In this document: positions 1-7,904 of the stretch, piece after piece
Layout of the letters: every line of letters begins with the position of its first letter
How positions within the stretch are numbered: position 1 is the stretch's first letter
Assembly (NCBI RefSeq): GCF_030769565.1
Contig: NZ_JAVCAP010000020.1
Coordinates: 82,571-146,570 of the forward strand
DNA from: Methylophilus aquaticus
GTDB taxonomy: Bacteria > Pseudomonadota > Gammaproteobacteria > Burkholderiales > Methylophilaceae
DNA: 64,000 bases
Direction of reading: 5' to 3'
Program-made: the position numbers and the translations under genes
Notes under the pieces: model-generated
Seen by the model: the letters and a program-made list of their open reading frames with translations, nothing else
The model's database searches: none
Told to the model about the DNA's origin: nothing

Positions 1-7
1 ATAAGTC

Positions 8-1111
8 TTAGCCGGACGCATAAGACGCATCCATGCTGATTTGCAAAGTGTCCAGAGGCAGTCCTGCCGCTTGCATGCTGCCAGCCAAGCGCTTACGCGC
101 TGACTGCATTTGGCGGACGCTGTCAGAGGCCTCGGCTTTGATCTGTACATTGAACCGGCCATTGACCATGACAATACGCACGGCCACCTCACCCATCTGT
201 GGTAATTGCAGTTTCAAATCACTCTGCATAGTGTTCAGCGCTGGCGCTTCTGACGGGTGTGGCGAAGCATCACGCTCTGCCACCTCCCAATGCATGTCTT
301 GCCCTGGCCACACCTCACCGTGCCACACTACCCGCTGTTGTTCTAGTACCTGCAACTGCTGCGCGACCATTTCAGGTGGCATAAACTGCGGTTTATTTTG
401 TGGTTCTTGCAATAATTGGTGCCATGACCGACTACCCAACGTCGCCTCTTTCAGATGCGACTCATAAAACAGCCCCGAACTGTCCAGCGCATGTTTGAGA
501 TCTTGCGCAAGTACCTGCGGCTTTTGAGGGGTGTGTGTGACAACGGCTTTTGCCTGCAAGGCGGCTGAATGCTCATTAAACAATGGAGAGTTAATCCAGC
601 GGTGCAAGTACTTTGCCGGGCTACTGAGCTCAACCAGACTAGCCTGCCCCAAACCCGCTTGCGATGCCTGTAACAGTTCAGCATCAGAGGTAGAAGACTG
701 CGCCATCTCATGCTGTAAACCTGCCGCTGAAGAGGCCACTGCCGAACGTGTTGCCGGCAACAGCCCCCAACGCACTTGCACATCATCCTTGGCAGGATGG
801 GGTTGACCCATATATTGCATCTGGATGGATTGCTGCTGTGCCAGTTGTGCAGGCAATTGCATAAGGACAACCGCAGGCGGCTGGTTTGGCAGGTTAAGCT
901 GCACTTTAAAAGTGGCCAGAGAAGAAGCTTCAGTGGCTGGTTTTTCCTTGCCCAGAATCACGCCTGTAAACTGTGTACCTTGACGCAGACGGCTCCACAA
1001 AGGAGGTTCGGACTGTGCGCCCTCGACTGGCAAAATAGACGAAACAGCAGACAGACTCTCGGCCTCGAGTGGAACAAAACGGGCACTTAGCGTCTGCGGA
1101 ATCGGGATCAT
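8..1111 (-). CDS. fliK: FliK-like flagellar hook-length control protein
   Basis: A 367-residue Gln/Pro/Ala-rich protein. Only the last ~100 residues (about 265-362) look conserved: a beta-rich stretch (LKLQLPQMGEVAVRIVM) followed by a helical segment and GLPLDTLQISM, the pattern of the FliK C-terminal Flg_hook domain. FliK measures hook length and switches the export apparatus from hook to filament substrates. The low-complexity N-terminal part fits the ruler region but is not recognisable on its own. It is the last gene of the fliC-flaG-fliD-fliS-fliT series and starts directly after the fliT stop. Family assignment rests on C-terminal shape plus context; a second FliK paralogue elsewhere is possible. 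Confidence 0.6.
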   Translation of the reverse strand: MIPIPQTLSARFVPLEAESLSAVSSILPVEGAQSEPPLWSRLRQGTQFTGVILGKEKPATEASSLATFKVQLNLPNQPPAVVLMQLPAQLAQQQSIQMQYMGQPHPAKDDVQVRWGLLPATRSAVASSAAGLQHEMAQSSTSDAELLQASQAGLGQASLVELSSPAKYLHRWINSPLFNEHSAALQAKAVVTHTPQKPQVLAQDLKHALDSSGLFYESHLKEATLGSRSWHQLLQEPQNKPQFMPPEMVAQQLQVLEQQRVVWHGEVWPGQDMHWEVAERDASPHPSEAPALNTMQSDLKLQLPQMGEVAVRIVMVNGRFNVQIKAEASDSVRQMQSARKRLAGSMQAAGLPLDTLQISMDASYASG

Positions 1112-1444
1112 TTACAAAATATCCGGGGGCATGCGCGCATGCAGCTGCGCATCAAAAATCATGTCCGTAATCCGGTGCATCACCGGATAAAGCAACTGTC
1201 GAATCTCGCCATCATCGGCCAGAATTTTCTGCACCAGTACCTGCTTGCGGGCATTCTGGTCTGTCGTCAACACCACTGACTGCATCCTGAGTGACTGCTC
1301 CAGTGACTTGATGACTTCGATTTTGAGCATATAGGACTGCTCAAGCTCGGTGACTTTCTCCCAGGCATCCTGTCTGGCTGCAAGCAGCATCTGCGCCATC
1401 ATCTTGGCAGCAGATTCATAGGTATTAATCAGTGCTTGTGACAT
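1112..1444 (-). CDS. fliT: FliT-like flagellar export chaperone
   Basis: A 110-residue, almost entirely helical protein, matching the size and position of FliT, the cytoplasmic export chaperone for the filament cap FliD. The open frame extends 22 codons upstream into fliS, but the ATG at 1444 (MSQALINTYE) lies one base beyond the fliS stop and is the sensible start. No catalytic motif is expected. The call rests mainly on size, helical heptad character and the fliD-fliS-fliT order; sequence signatures in this family are weak. Confidence 0.65.
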   Translation of the reverse strand: MSQALINTYESAAKMMAQMLLAARQDAWEKVTELEQSYMLKIEVIKSLEQSLRMQSVVLTTDQNARKQVLVQKILADDGEIRQLLYPVMHRITDMIFDAQLHARMPPDIL

Positions 1445-1445
1445 C

Positions 1446-1946
1446 TTAAGCTCCGGCAGTGGCGAAACGCTGTTGGCCCATGTGCTGTACTTCATGTGTT
1501 TTCTGGGCAACCATCTGACCCAAAGACATTTCAGCTTGTGCCGGACGGGTCACAGCCGCCTTTTCCAGTGTTTCCCAAGCGGACTTCAACGCCATCAGCA
1601 GTTGCTGAATTTCTTGCACTTTTCTGACATCCTGACGCACACTGGCTTCCATCAGGCTACGTGTCATATATTGATAAAGCTGGTCCAGATTTTGTGCAAT
1701 CTCACCACCGACACGCTTATCAAGGCAAGCACGCAAACCACTGTCGACAATGGTCACCGCTTGCGTCAGGTACTCTCCTTTTTTGGCAATATCATGCTGC
1801 GCCATCGCTTGCTGTGCATGTATGCATGCAGAAATGGCACCGTCATACAGCATCACAATTAACTTTAACGGGCTGGCATCCACCACGCCGGTTTCAAGCC
1901 CTACGCTTGCATAAGCATTCACACCTGATTTTTTCATTCCGAACAT
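1446..1946 (-). CDS. fliS: Flagellin export chaperone FliS
   Basis: The 166-residue protein has the typical FliS opening (Y-A-S-V-G-L-E-T-G-V) and the motif SPLKLIVMLYDGAI at about residues 25-38, followed by a four-helix bundle. FliS binds the flagellin C-terminus in the cytosol, prevents premature polymerisation and delivers it to the export gate. It is somewhat longer than usual (about 125-140), the extra residues being a polar C-terminal tail. It lies between fliD and fliT and is probably co-transcribed with them. Confidence 0.9.
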   Translation of the reverse strand: MFGMKKSGVNAYASVGLETGVVDASPLKLIVMLYDGAISACIHAQQAMAQHDIAKKGEYLTQAVTIVDSGLRACLDKRVGGEIAQNLDQLYQYMTRSLMEASVRQDVRKVQEIQQLLMALKSAWETLEKAAVTRPAQAEMSLGQMVAQKTHEVQHMGQQRFATAGA

Positions 1947-2027
1947 TTTTTACTCCTGAATTCTGCTTAAAAGCGTATGGTTAGCGATAGTTTGCCAGGC
2001 ACCCTCTGCAGACTGCTACCACTTAAA

Positions 2028-3695
2028 CTAACTGTTATTACTGATAGCTTCCAATTGTGAGGTCAGGTTACTGCTGGTACTTTGCATGCTGCTGAGCAAG
2101 GCATCCAGTTTCGCATACTGCGCACGATAACGTGCTTCAATAGAAGGCAACTTGGCATTAATATCATCGGCTTTTTTGTTCAAATCTTTAATCGAAGATG
2201 AAATACCGTCTGTTTTTGTGGTCAAGGCACCATCGGTATCCAGCCAGCCATCCAGCAAGCTGCTGAGCTCCCCTGCCAGGCCTTTGCTAAAGGTCACGGT
2301 ACCACGACTGCCAGTCGCAGTCCCGGTGACGCTCAGTTGCAGCCCATAGCTGCCATTGCCGGTCACACCCGTGAGCACAGAACCCGTGGTATTGGCCGTC
2401 ACGCCGTTAATCGTACCAATCGCATTGACACCGTTACCGCCCAGTTGCGTAATATTCACCGCATAGGTGCCAGAAGCCGTTTCATCCTTGCTACTGATAA
2501 ATGTCACCTGCGAATCGGTAGAGGTCGCCGACGGCGAGAACAACTTGGCCACATCATTGACGTTGTTGGTAATGGCTTTTTGTAATTTCGTGCTATCCAG
2601 CGATAACGACCCATCCGATCCCATGCTGACCCCAATATCGCTCAGGGTTTTATAGGTGGTGGCTGTTGGCGAAGAAGCCGATAACATCGACTTTAACTTG
2701 ACCATGATGTTGCGCGCCGTTGAATCTCCTAGTAAGGCACCATTCGAGGTCGACCCCGCCGACACAAACTTGGTCAGGTTGCGCATACTGGTATTCAGGG
2801 CGTTATATGCATCCACAAAGCTTTGTACAGAGCTTTGGATGGTATCCGTGTCCGTGCCCACACTCAGCGTATTACTGGCCGAGGTGACCGACTTCAGCGT
2901 CAAGGTGACGCCTTGAATGACATCAGAGACTGTATTGCTCGCTTTACTGATACTCATGCCATCTACATTGAGCAAGGCATTTTTCGCCGCGGTCATTTGC
3001 GTCATGTTATTACTACTGGCCAGCGGATCATAGGCGAGTGCAGACAATCCGCCAGTGTCGGTGTTATTACCATCATCATCGGCCACCGATATTTTGAGGC
3101 TATTCACCTCCCCGGTGTCTTTAGAAGTAATCACCAGGCGATTGCCAGTACCATCATTGACAATAGACGCCGACACAGACGCGTTTTGCGCATTGATCGC
3201 ATCACGGATGCCTGACAGCGTATTGTTGCTGCTGGTAATGTCTATGGTGAGATCCGTCTTGTCGGCATTCGCGGTAAATGAGGCAGGTGCAGTCCCGGTC
3301 GTGCCGAAGGAGATGGTGAGTTTGCCGGTGCCCACAATATCGGTCGCGCTGCTATAAGCAGGCGATGCCAGTTTTTGTGAGGTCGCCAGTTGCGTGACTG
3401 ACACACTATAGTTACCAAGCACGGCAGTCCCGTTTGCAGTAGCACTGATGCTGGTACTGTCACTGGCAGTCACCGATTGCGCATTGAACTTGGCCGCAGT
3501 GGCCAATTTGTCGACCGCAGTCTGAAAGGTACTTAATCCACTTTTGAGCGTGCTATAGGCGGACAACTTGGTATTGTAGGATGATATCTTGGTTTGAATA
3601 TCGGTGAGAGGTTGCTGTTCTGCCTGCATCTGTGCACTGACAAGACTGTCAATAGGCAAGCCTGACGCCCCAGTAGAGGATACAATCGCTGTCAT
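2028..3695 (-). CDS. fliD: Flagellar filament cap protein FliD
   Basis: A 555-residue Ser/Thr/Ala-rich secreted protein without a cleavable signal. The N-terminus (SSTGASGLPIDSLVSAQM) is the conserved FliD_N start and is followed by a coiled coil (DIQTKISSYNTKLSAYSTLK). The C-terminus ends in another coiled coil (residues ~500-550), consistent with FliD_C. FliD forms the cap under which flagellin subunits fold at the filament tip (hook-associated protein 2). Length is in the upper normal range. It follows flaG by 33 bases. Confidence 0.93.
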   Translation of the reverse strand: MTAIVSSTGASGLPIDSLVSAQMQAEQQPLTDIQTKISSYNTKLSAYSTLKSGLSTFQTAVDKLATAAKFNAQSVTASDSTSISATANGTAVLGNYSVSVTQLATSQKLASPAYSSATDIVGTGKLTISFGTTGTAPASFTANADKTDLTIDITSSNNTLSGIRDAINAQNASVSASIVNDGTGNRLVITSKDTGEVNSLKISVADDDGNNTDTGGLSALAYDPLASSNNMTQMTAAKNALLNVDGMSISKASNTVSDVIQGVTLTLKSVTSASNTLSVGTDTDTIQSSVQSFVDAYNALNTSMRNLTKFVSAGSTSNGALLGDSTARNIMVKLKSMLSASSPTATTYKTLSDIGVSMGSDGSLSLDSTKLQKAITNNVNDVAKLFSPSATSTDSQVTFISSKDETASGTYAVNITQLGGNGVNAIGTINGVTANTTGSVLTGVTGNGSYGLQLSVTGTATGSRGTVTFSKGLAGELSSLLDGWLDTDGALTTKTDGISSSIKDLNKKADDINAKLPSIEARYRAQYAKLDALLSSMQSTSSNLTSQLEAISNNS

Positions 3696-3728
3696 TTTTA
3701 ATCTCCCAACCGTTATTTAAACGCAATA

Positions 3729-4073
3729 TCAGGCTGTCTGTCGTATCACCAGCCCACGTAATTTATCCAGCGTTTTACTGATGGCCAGCACCTCTTCATT
3801 GGGAATCTGGCGGAGTACCTTTTGCGTTTCAGTATCCACCACTTTCACAATGATACGGTCGGTATCATCATCGATAGAAAACTCTATCGTTTGTAGCGCT
3901 GGCGCTACATACTCATTTAACTTTTTGACTGCGCCGCTTAACGCAACTTTGTCATTCACATCAACTGTAGTTTTATCAGAAGATGCCTCGGCATATTTCA
4001 CCAGCTTCAAACTGCTGGCTGCCTGTATACCCTGCAAACTACCACCTACACCAGTTACAGATGAGTCACTCAT
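3729..4073 (-). CDS. flaG: FlaG family protein
   Basis: A 114-residue protein whose second half (residues ~55-110: EFSIDDDTDRIIVKVVDTET, then LRQIPNEEVLAISKTLDKLRG) carries the FlaG domain signature, especially V-L-R-Q-I-P-N-E-E. FlaG proteins influence filament length in several polar flagellates. It sits between fliC and fliD as in many beta- and gammaproteobacteria. A strong 14-bp hairpin separates it from fliC (4095-4128). Confidence 0.9.
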   Translation of the reverse strand: MSDSSVTGVGGSLQGIQAASSLKLVKYAEASSDKTTVDVNDKVALSGAVKKLNEYVAPALQTIEFSIDDDTDRIIVKVVDTETQKVLRQIPNEEVLAISKTLDKLRGLVIRQTA

Positions 4074-4094
4074 GATGTTGCTCCTTTTACCTAG

Positions 4095-4128
4095 GCCAAA
4101 TCCACAGGCCTAGACCTGTGGATTTGGC
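4095..4128 (-). terminator. fliC-flaG intergenic hairpin (attenuator-like)
   Basis: A perfect 14-bp inverted repeat (4095-4108 with 4115-4128, 6-nt loop) just after the fliC stop. On the minus strand it is not followed by a U-run, so it is more likely an mRNA 3'-end stabiliser or a partial attenuator that keeps flagellin message above flaG-fliD message than a full intrinsic terminator. Confidence 0.6.
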
Positions 4129-4144
4129 GTTACCGTGTGATGGA

Positions 4145-4942
4145 TTAACCTCTCAGTAATGTCATCACTTGGTTAGGCAACTGGTTCGCTTGAGCCAGCA
4201 TCGCAGTACCCGCTTGTTGCAGAATCTGTGCACGTGTCATCTTGGCAGTTTCTGAAGCGAAGTCTGCATCAGTGATGCGTGACTTGGCAGCAGACATGTT
4301 CTCGGAAGCTACGCCCAGGTTGGTGACCACTGAAGCAAAACGGTTTTGGTAAGCACCCAATGTCGCACGGTTGGTGTTCACTGTCGTCAATTGTGCATCA
4401 ATCGCAGTAATCGCATCTGATGCCGCATCAGCGGTAGACAAGGAACCACTCAATGAAGCCGCTGCCACTGAAGAAACACTGATCGTGTCGCCGCTGTCAG
4501 CACCGACCTGGAAGTTATAACCTGAACCGAAGGCAGCCTGACCGTTAAATTTGGTGGCTGTACTCAAACGAGTCAGCTCATCTTTCAATTGTGTAAATTC
4601 TGTATCCAGGTTTGCACGGTCACCAGAGCTGTAGGAGCCGTTGGCTGCTTGTACAGCCAGTTCACGCATACGTTGTAATGCATCAGTTGCGCTGCTCAAG
4701 CCACCTTCTGCAGTTTGCAGGAAAGAGATCGCGTCGTTTGCGTTACGTGTTGCAACATCCATACCACGCACTTGTGAATCCATACGTGTTGAAATCGCCA
4801 TACCAGCCGCATCATCTTTGGCGCTGTTGATACGCAGACCAGAAGACAAGCGTTGAATCGAAGTATTCAGGCTGCTTTGTGAAGCAGTTAAGTTACGTTG
4901 TGCATTCAGGGATGCCAAGTTTGTGTTAATTACTGAAGCCAT
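4145..4942 (-). CDS. fliC: Flagellin (short form)
   Basis: The structural subunit of the flagellar filament. At 265 residues it is near the minimal size: the conserved D0/D1 N-terminal part (MASVINTNLASLNAQRNL, SSGLRINSAKDDAAG, ~1-140) and C-terminal part (~190-265, ending NQLPNQVMTLLRG) are joined by a short Ser/Thr/Ala-rich stretch (~145-180) in place of D2/D3 domains. That exposed stretch is where O-glycans would be expected in a glycosylated flagellin. A strong ribosome site (AAAGGAG) precedes the ATG, and a sigma-28 promoter lies about 110 bases upstream. The next genes upstream encode a glycan/phosphonate pathway. Confidence 0.97.
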   Translation of the reverse strand: MASVINTNLASLNAQRNLTASQSSLNTSIQRLSSGLRINSAKDDAAGMAISTRMDSQVRGMDVATRNANDAISFLQTAEGGLSSATDALQRMRELAVQAANGSYSSGDRANLDTEFTQLKDELTRLSTATKFNGQAAFGSGYNFQVGADSGDTISVSSVAAASLSGSLSTADAASDAITAIDAQLTTVNTNRATLGAYQNRFASVVTNLGVASENMSAAKSRITDADFASETAKMTRAQILQQAGTAMLAQANQLPNQVMTLLRG

Positions 4943-5052
4943 GTTAAGTCTCCTTTAAGAGTCGTGTATCACGTTAAGTGTCAAATTGTCATGTTACTTT
5001 CAACGTTGATCGCTTGTTACTTACTGTTAGCTATTCAGCGTTGTTAGTGTTG

Positions 5053-5079
5053 TTATCGACCGCTTTGAAAATTTCTTTA
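5053..5079 (-). promoter_or_regulatory. Sigma-28 (FliA) promoter of fliC
   Basis: Read on the minus strand: -35 TAAAGAAA (5079-5072), an exact 11-bp spacer, and -10 GTCGATAA (5060-5053). The sigma-28 consensus is TAAAGTTT-N11-GCCGATAA, so the match is 6/8 and 7/8 with perfect spacing. Transcription would start about 100 nt before the fliC ATG. Confidence 0.85.
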
Positions 5080-5374
5080 ATGTTTCGCTTTATTTTCTTT
5101 TCGTTCGATCATGCCCTTGAAACTATTTACGACCCCTCCACAAAAATCTTTAGCCTTTAATTAAAAATTGCACACAACTGTTTATAGCAATCAATTTTAT
5201 AAAAAGAAGTGCCCTCACCATTAACCGAGCTAAACACATATTCAGTCTTAATTCTGCTTTTCAAGGTGCCTGTTTGAGCACATGCCTATCGCACAAGATA
5301 TAAGGCTGGTTTTCAGCGTTTATCTGCAAATCATTTCCGCGCAAAGCCACCGATAATCAGGCTAACCATTTCGC

Positions 5375-5392
5375 ATACCTTATATAAGGTAT
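5375..5392. promoter_or_regulatory. 18-bp perfect palindrome ahead of the phosphonate operon
   Basis: ATACCTTATATAAGGTAT is a perfect dyad ending 11 bases before the ribosome site (GAAGGAG, 5404-5410) of the PEP mutase gene. It looks like an operator; its central CTTATATAAG recurs in the divergent GntR/methylcitrate promoter (52983-52992). It contains a TATAAG that could serve as a -10 element, but no convincing -35 stands at the right distance. A sigma-28-like -10 (ACCGATAA, 5349-5356) lies nearby without a matching -35. Confidence 0.5.
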
Positions 5393-5416
5393 CAAAAGAC
5401 TACGAAGGAGTTATGC

Positions 5417-6715
5417 ATGGCATCAGTTTATGTAGGGATGACAGTAGACATTCTGCATCACGGCCACATCAACATTATTGAGCAGGCCAGAAAGTATGGT
5501 GATGTCACGATAGGCCTGTTATCAGACGCGGCGGTGGCAGACCACAAGCGCCTGCCCTACCTGACCTATGAACAGCGCAAACACATCGTTGAAAACATTC
5601 GCGGCGTGGTTAATGTGGTGACGCAGGAAGAATGGGACTACGCGCCTAACCTGCTCAAATACAAACCTGACATCATGGTGCATGGTGATGACTGGCTCGA
5701 AGGTCCTTTAGTGCCTTACCGTGAGCGCGCGCGTGCCGCTCTGGCAGAGTATGGCGGCCACCTGATTGAAATCCCCTACACCCGTGGCGTGTCGTCCAAC
5801 GAAATGCTGGAACAAATCCAGGCGTTGGGCACCACGCCGGATATTCGCCGCCGGACGTTGAAACGATTACTGGCAGTCAAACCGATTTCCCGCTTTATTG
5901 AAGCGCACAATCCGATCTCGGCCTTGATTGCCGAACATGTCACGGCCCAGCGCAATGGCAAGACCTGCCAGTTTGATGGCTTCTGGTCGAGCTCACTCAC
6001 CGACTCTACCGCCCGCGGCAAGCCGGATATCGAAGCTGTGGAAATCAACAGCCGCCTGTCGAATATCAATGACATTTTTGATGTCACCACCAAACCTTTA
6101 ATTATGGATGCCGATACCGGCGGCAAACTGGAGCATTTTGAACTCAATGTGCGCAGCATGGAGCGCCTGGGCATTTCGGCCACCATCATTGAAGACAAGA
6201 TCGGCCTGAAAAAGAACTCTTTATTTGGCAATGATGTCCCGCAACTGCAAGATGAGATCGAGCCGTTTTGCGAAAAAATCATGGCGGGGCGTGCTGCCCG
6301 CGTCAGTGATGACTTTATGGTCATTGCGCGGATTGAAAGCCTGATCCTGGAAAAAGGCATTGCCGACGCGGTCAAACGCGCACAAGCCTATGTGGGTGCA
6401 GGTGTGGACGGCATCATGATCCACAGCCGCCAGAAAGCACCGGACGAAGTATTTGAGTTTGCCAGGATTTTTAAATCGGAATTTCCAACCACACCGTTAG
6501 TCTGCGTACCCACCAGCTATAACAAAGTGACTGAAGAAGAACTGGCTGCGCATGGCTTTAACCTGGTTATTTATGCCAACCACATGATGCGTGCCGCTTA
6601 CCCGGCCATGCAGAATGCAGCGATGGAAATCCTGAAAAATGGCCGAACAGCTGAAATCGAATCCAGTTTGATGTCGATTAACGATGTGCTGGAACTGATC
6701 CCAGGCACTAAATAA
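5417..6715 (+). CDS. pepM: Bifunctional cytidylyltransferase / phosphoenolpyruvate mutase (PepM)
   Basis: 432 residues, two enzymes in one chain. Residues ~1-135 are a tagD/ECT-type nucleotidyltransferase: HHGH at 14-17 (the HxGH CTP-binding motif) and RGVSS at 123-127 in place of the usual R-x-x-I-S-S-T. Residues ~150-432 are a PEP mutase barrel with DADTGG (231-236) and EDKIGLKKNS (259-268), which fits the EDKxxxKxNS signature that separates true PEP mutases from isocitrate-lyase-like relatives. PEP mutase makes phosphonopyruvate, the entry to almost all C-P compounds. The fused transferase would activate a downstream phosphonate such as 2-aminoethylphosphonate (AEP) with CTP (PntC-like). 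The start is set by GAAGGAG six bases upstream. First gene of a six-gene operon. Confidence 0.93.
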   Translation: MASVYVGMTVDILHHGHINIIEQARKYGDVTIGLLSDAAVADHKRLPYLTYEQRKHIVENIRGVVNVVTQEEWDYAPNLLKYKPDIMVHGDDWLEGPLVPYRERARAALAEYGGHLIEIPYTRGVSSNEMLEQIQALGTTPDIRRRTLKRLLAVKPISRFIEAHNPISALIAEHVTAQRNGKTCQFDGFWSSSLTDSTARGKPDIEAVEINSRLSNINDIFDVTTKPLIMDADTGGKLEHFELNVRSMERLGISATIIEDKIGLKKNSLFGNDVPQLQDEIEPFCEKIMAGRAARVSDDFMVIARIESLILEKGIADAVKRAQAYVGAGVDGIMIHSRQKAPDEVFEFARIFKSEFPTTPLVCVPTSYNKVTEEELAAHGFNLVIYANHMMRAAYPAMQNAAMEILKNGRTAEIESSLMSINDVLELIPGTK

Positions 6716-6728
6716 GCGGAGCGTGAAA

Positions 6729-7904
6729 ATGATACATGCCGAGGATTTTTTAAACGCATTGCAAACTGAACAGGTACAGTTTTTTGCCGGAGTACCTGAT
6801 TCATTGTTAAAAGAGCTGTGCGCATGCTTTTCAGACAAACTGGCCGCAGGCCAGCATGTGATCGCCGCCAATGAAGGCGGCGCCATCGGTCTGGCGATTG
6901 GCCATTACCTGGCCACACACCACCCTGCCCTGGTGTATATGCAGAATTCTGGCATCGGCAATGTCGTCAACCCGATTGCGTCACTGGCGGATCCGCAGGT
7001 GTATGGTATTCCGATGTTATTGGTGATCGGCTGGCGTGGTGAAGTCGCTGAAAATGGCGAACAGATCCATGATGAGCCGCAGCATGTCAAACAAGGTCAG
7101 GTGACTTTATCTCAGCTCGATGTGCTGGATATCCCTTATCGAATCCTGGCTGATGACATTCAAACCGCACATGCACAAATTCAAGCATTATTAACCCAGG
7201 CAACTGAGCGACAAGGTCCGGTTGCCCTGGTGGTACGCAAGCAGCGCTTTGCACCCTACAAAAAAGCCGAAACCAAGCCTGAACCCTTAGCTACACTGGC
7301 AGAAAAATTGCCAACGCTGGAAAGCCGCGAGCATATGATCCAGCATATCGTCAGCGCATTACCCGCAGAAACTGCAGTAGTTGCAACCACCGGCATGGCT
7401 TCCCGCGAATTATTTGAATATCGTAAAGCCCAACAAGCCGGGCATGGCCGAGATTTTCTGACGGTCGGTGGCATGGGACATGCCTCACAGATTGCCTGCG
7501 GCATTGCCCTCGCCCAGCGTGACAGACAAGTCGTATGTATTGACGGCGACGGTGCCATGCTGATGCATATGGGCAGCCTGACCATCAGTGCCCAGCAAAC
7601 CAACCTGCTACATATTGTATTGAATAACGGCGCCCATGACTCGGTCGGTGGCCAACCGACCGTAGCGGCACAACTGACATTGTCCGAGATTGCCAGTGCT
7701 GCCGGTTATGCGCAGGTCTACAGTGTTTCCGGCCCTGAACAATTGGGTCGCGTATTGCAAAATGTGCTGAACAGCGGCAAAAGCAGTTTTATTGAAGTCC
7801 TGTGCCGCAAAGGCGCGCGCGCAGACCTGGGTCGTCCGACACGAACGCCGGCCCAGAACAAACAAGACTTCATGCAGTTTTTGACCGAGGTGGAATATGC
7901 CTGA
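6729..7904 (+). CDS. ppd: Phosphonopyruvate decarboxylase
   Basis: A 391-residue thiamine-diphosphate enzyme. It has the catalytic Glu context (AANEGGAIG, 47-55), the central MQNSGIGN (71-78), and the ThDP/Mg motif GDG (273-275) followed by NN at 299-300 and GAHDSVGGQPT, which is characteristic of phosphonopyruvate/sulfopyruvate decarboxylases. It converts unstable phosphonopyruvate to phosphonoacetaldehyde and CO2, pulling the unfavourable PEP mutase reaction forward. A GTG six bases upstream is in frame, but the ATG at 6729 has the better-spaced GGAG. It lies 13 bases after pepM. Sulfopyruvate decarboxylase is an alternative ruled out by the PepM neighbour. Confidence 0.93.
   Translation: MIHAEDFLNALQTEQVQFFAGVPDSLLKELCACFSDKLAAGQHVIAANEGGAIGLAIGHYLATHHPALVYMQNSGIGNVVNPIASLADPQVYGIPMLLVIGWRGEVAENGEQIHDEPQHVKQGQVTLSQLDVLDIPYRILADDIQTAHAQIQALLTQATERQGPVALVVRKQRFAPYKKAETKPEPLATLAEKLPTLESREHMIQHIVSALPAETAVVATTGMASRELFEYRKAQQAGHGRDFLTVGGMGHASQIACGIALAQRDRQVVCIDGDGAMLMHMGSLTISAQQTNLLHIVLNNGAHDSVGGQPTVAAQLTLSEIASAAGYAQVYSVSGPEQLGRVLQNVLNSGKSSFIEVLCRKGARADLGRPTRTPAQNKQDFMQFLTEVEYA

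Noticed and set aside
5327..5356. A sigma-28 promoter for pepM
   Set aside because: The -10 (ACCGATAA) is good, but the -35 is weak and three bases out of register; kept only as a possibility in the findings.
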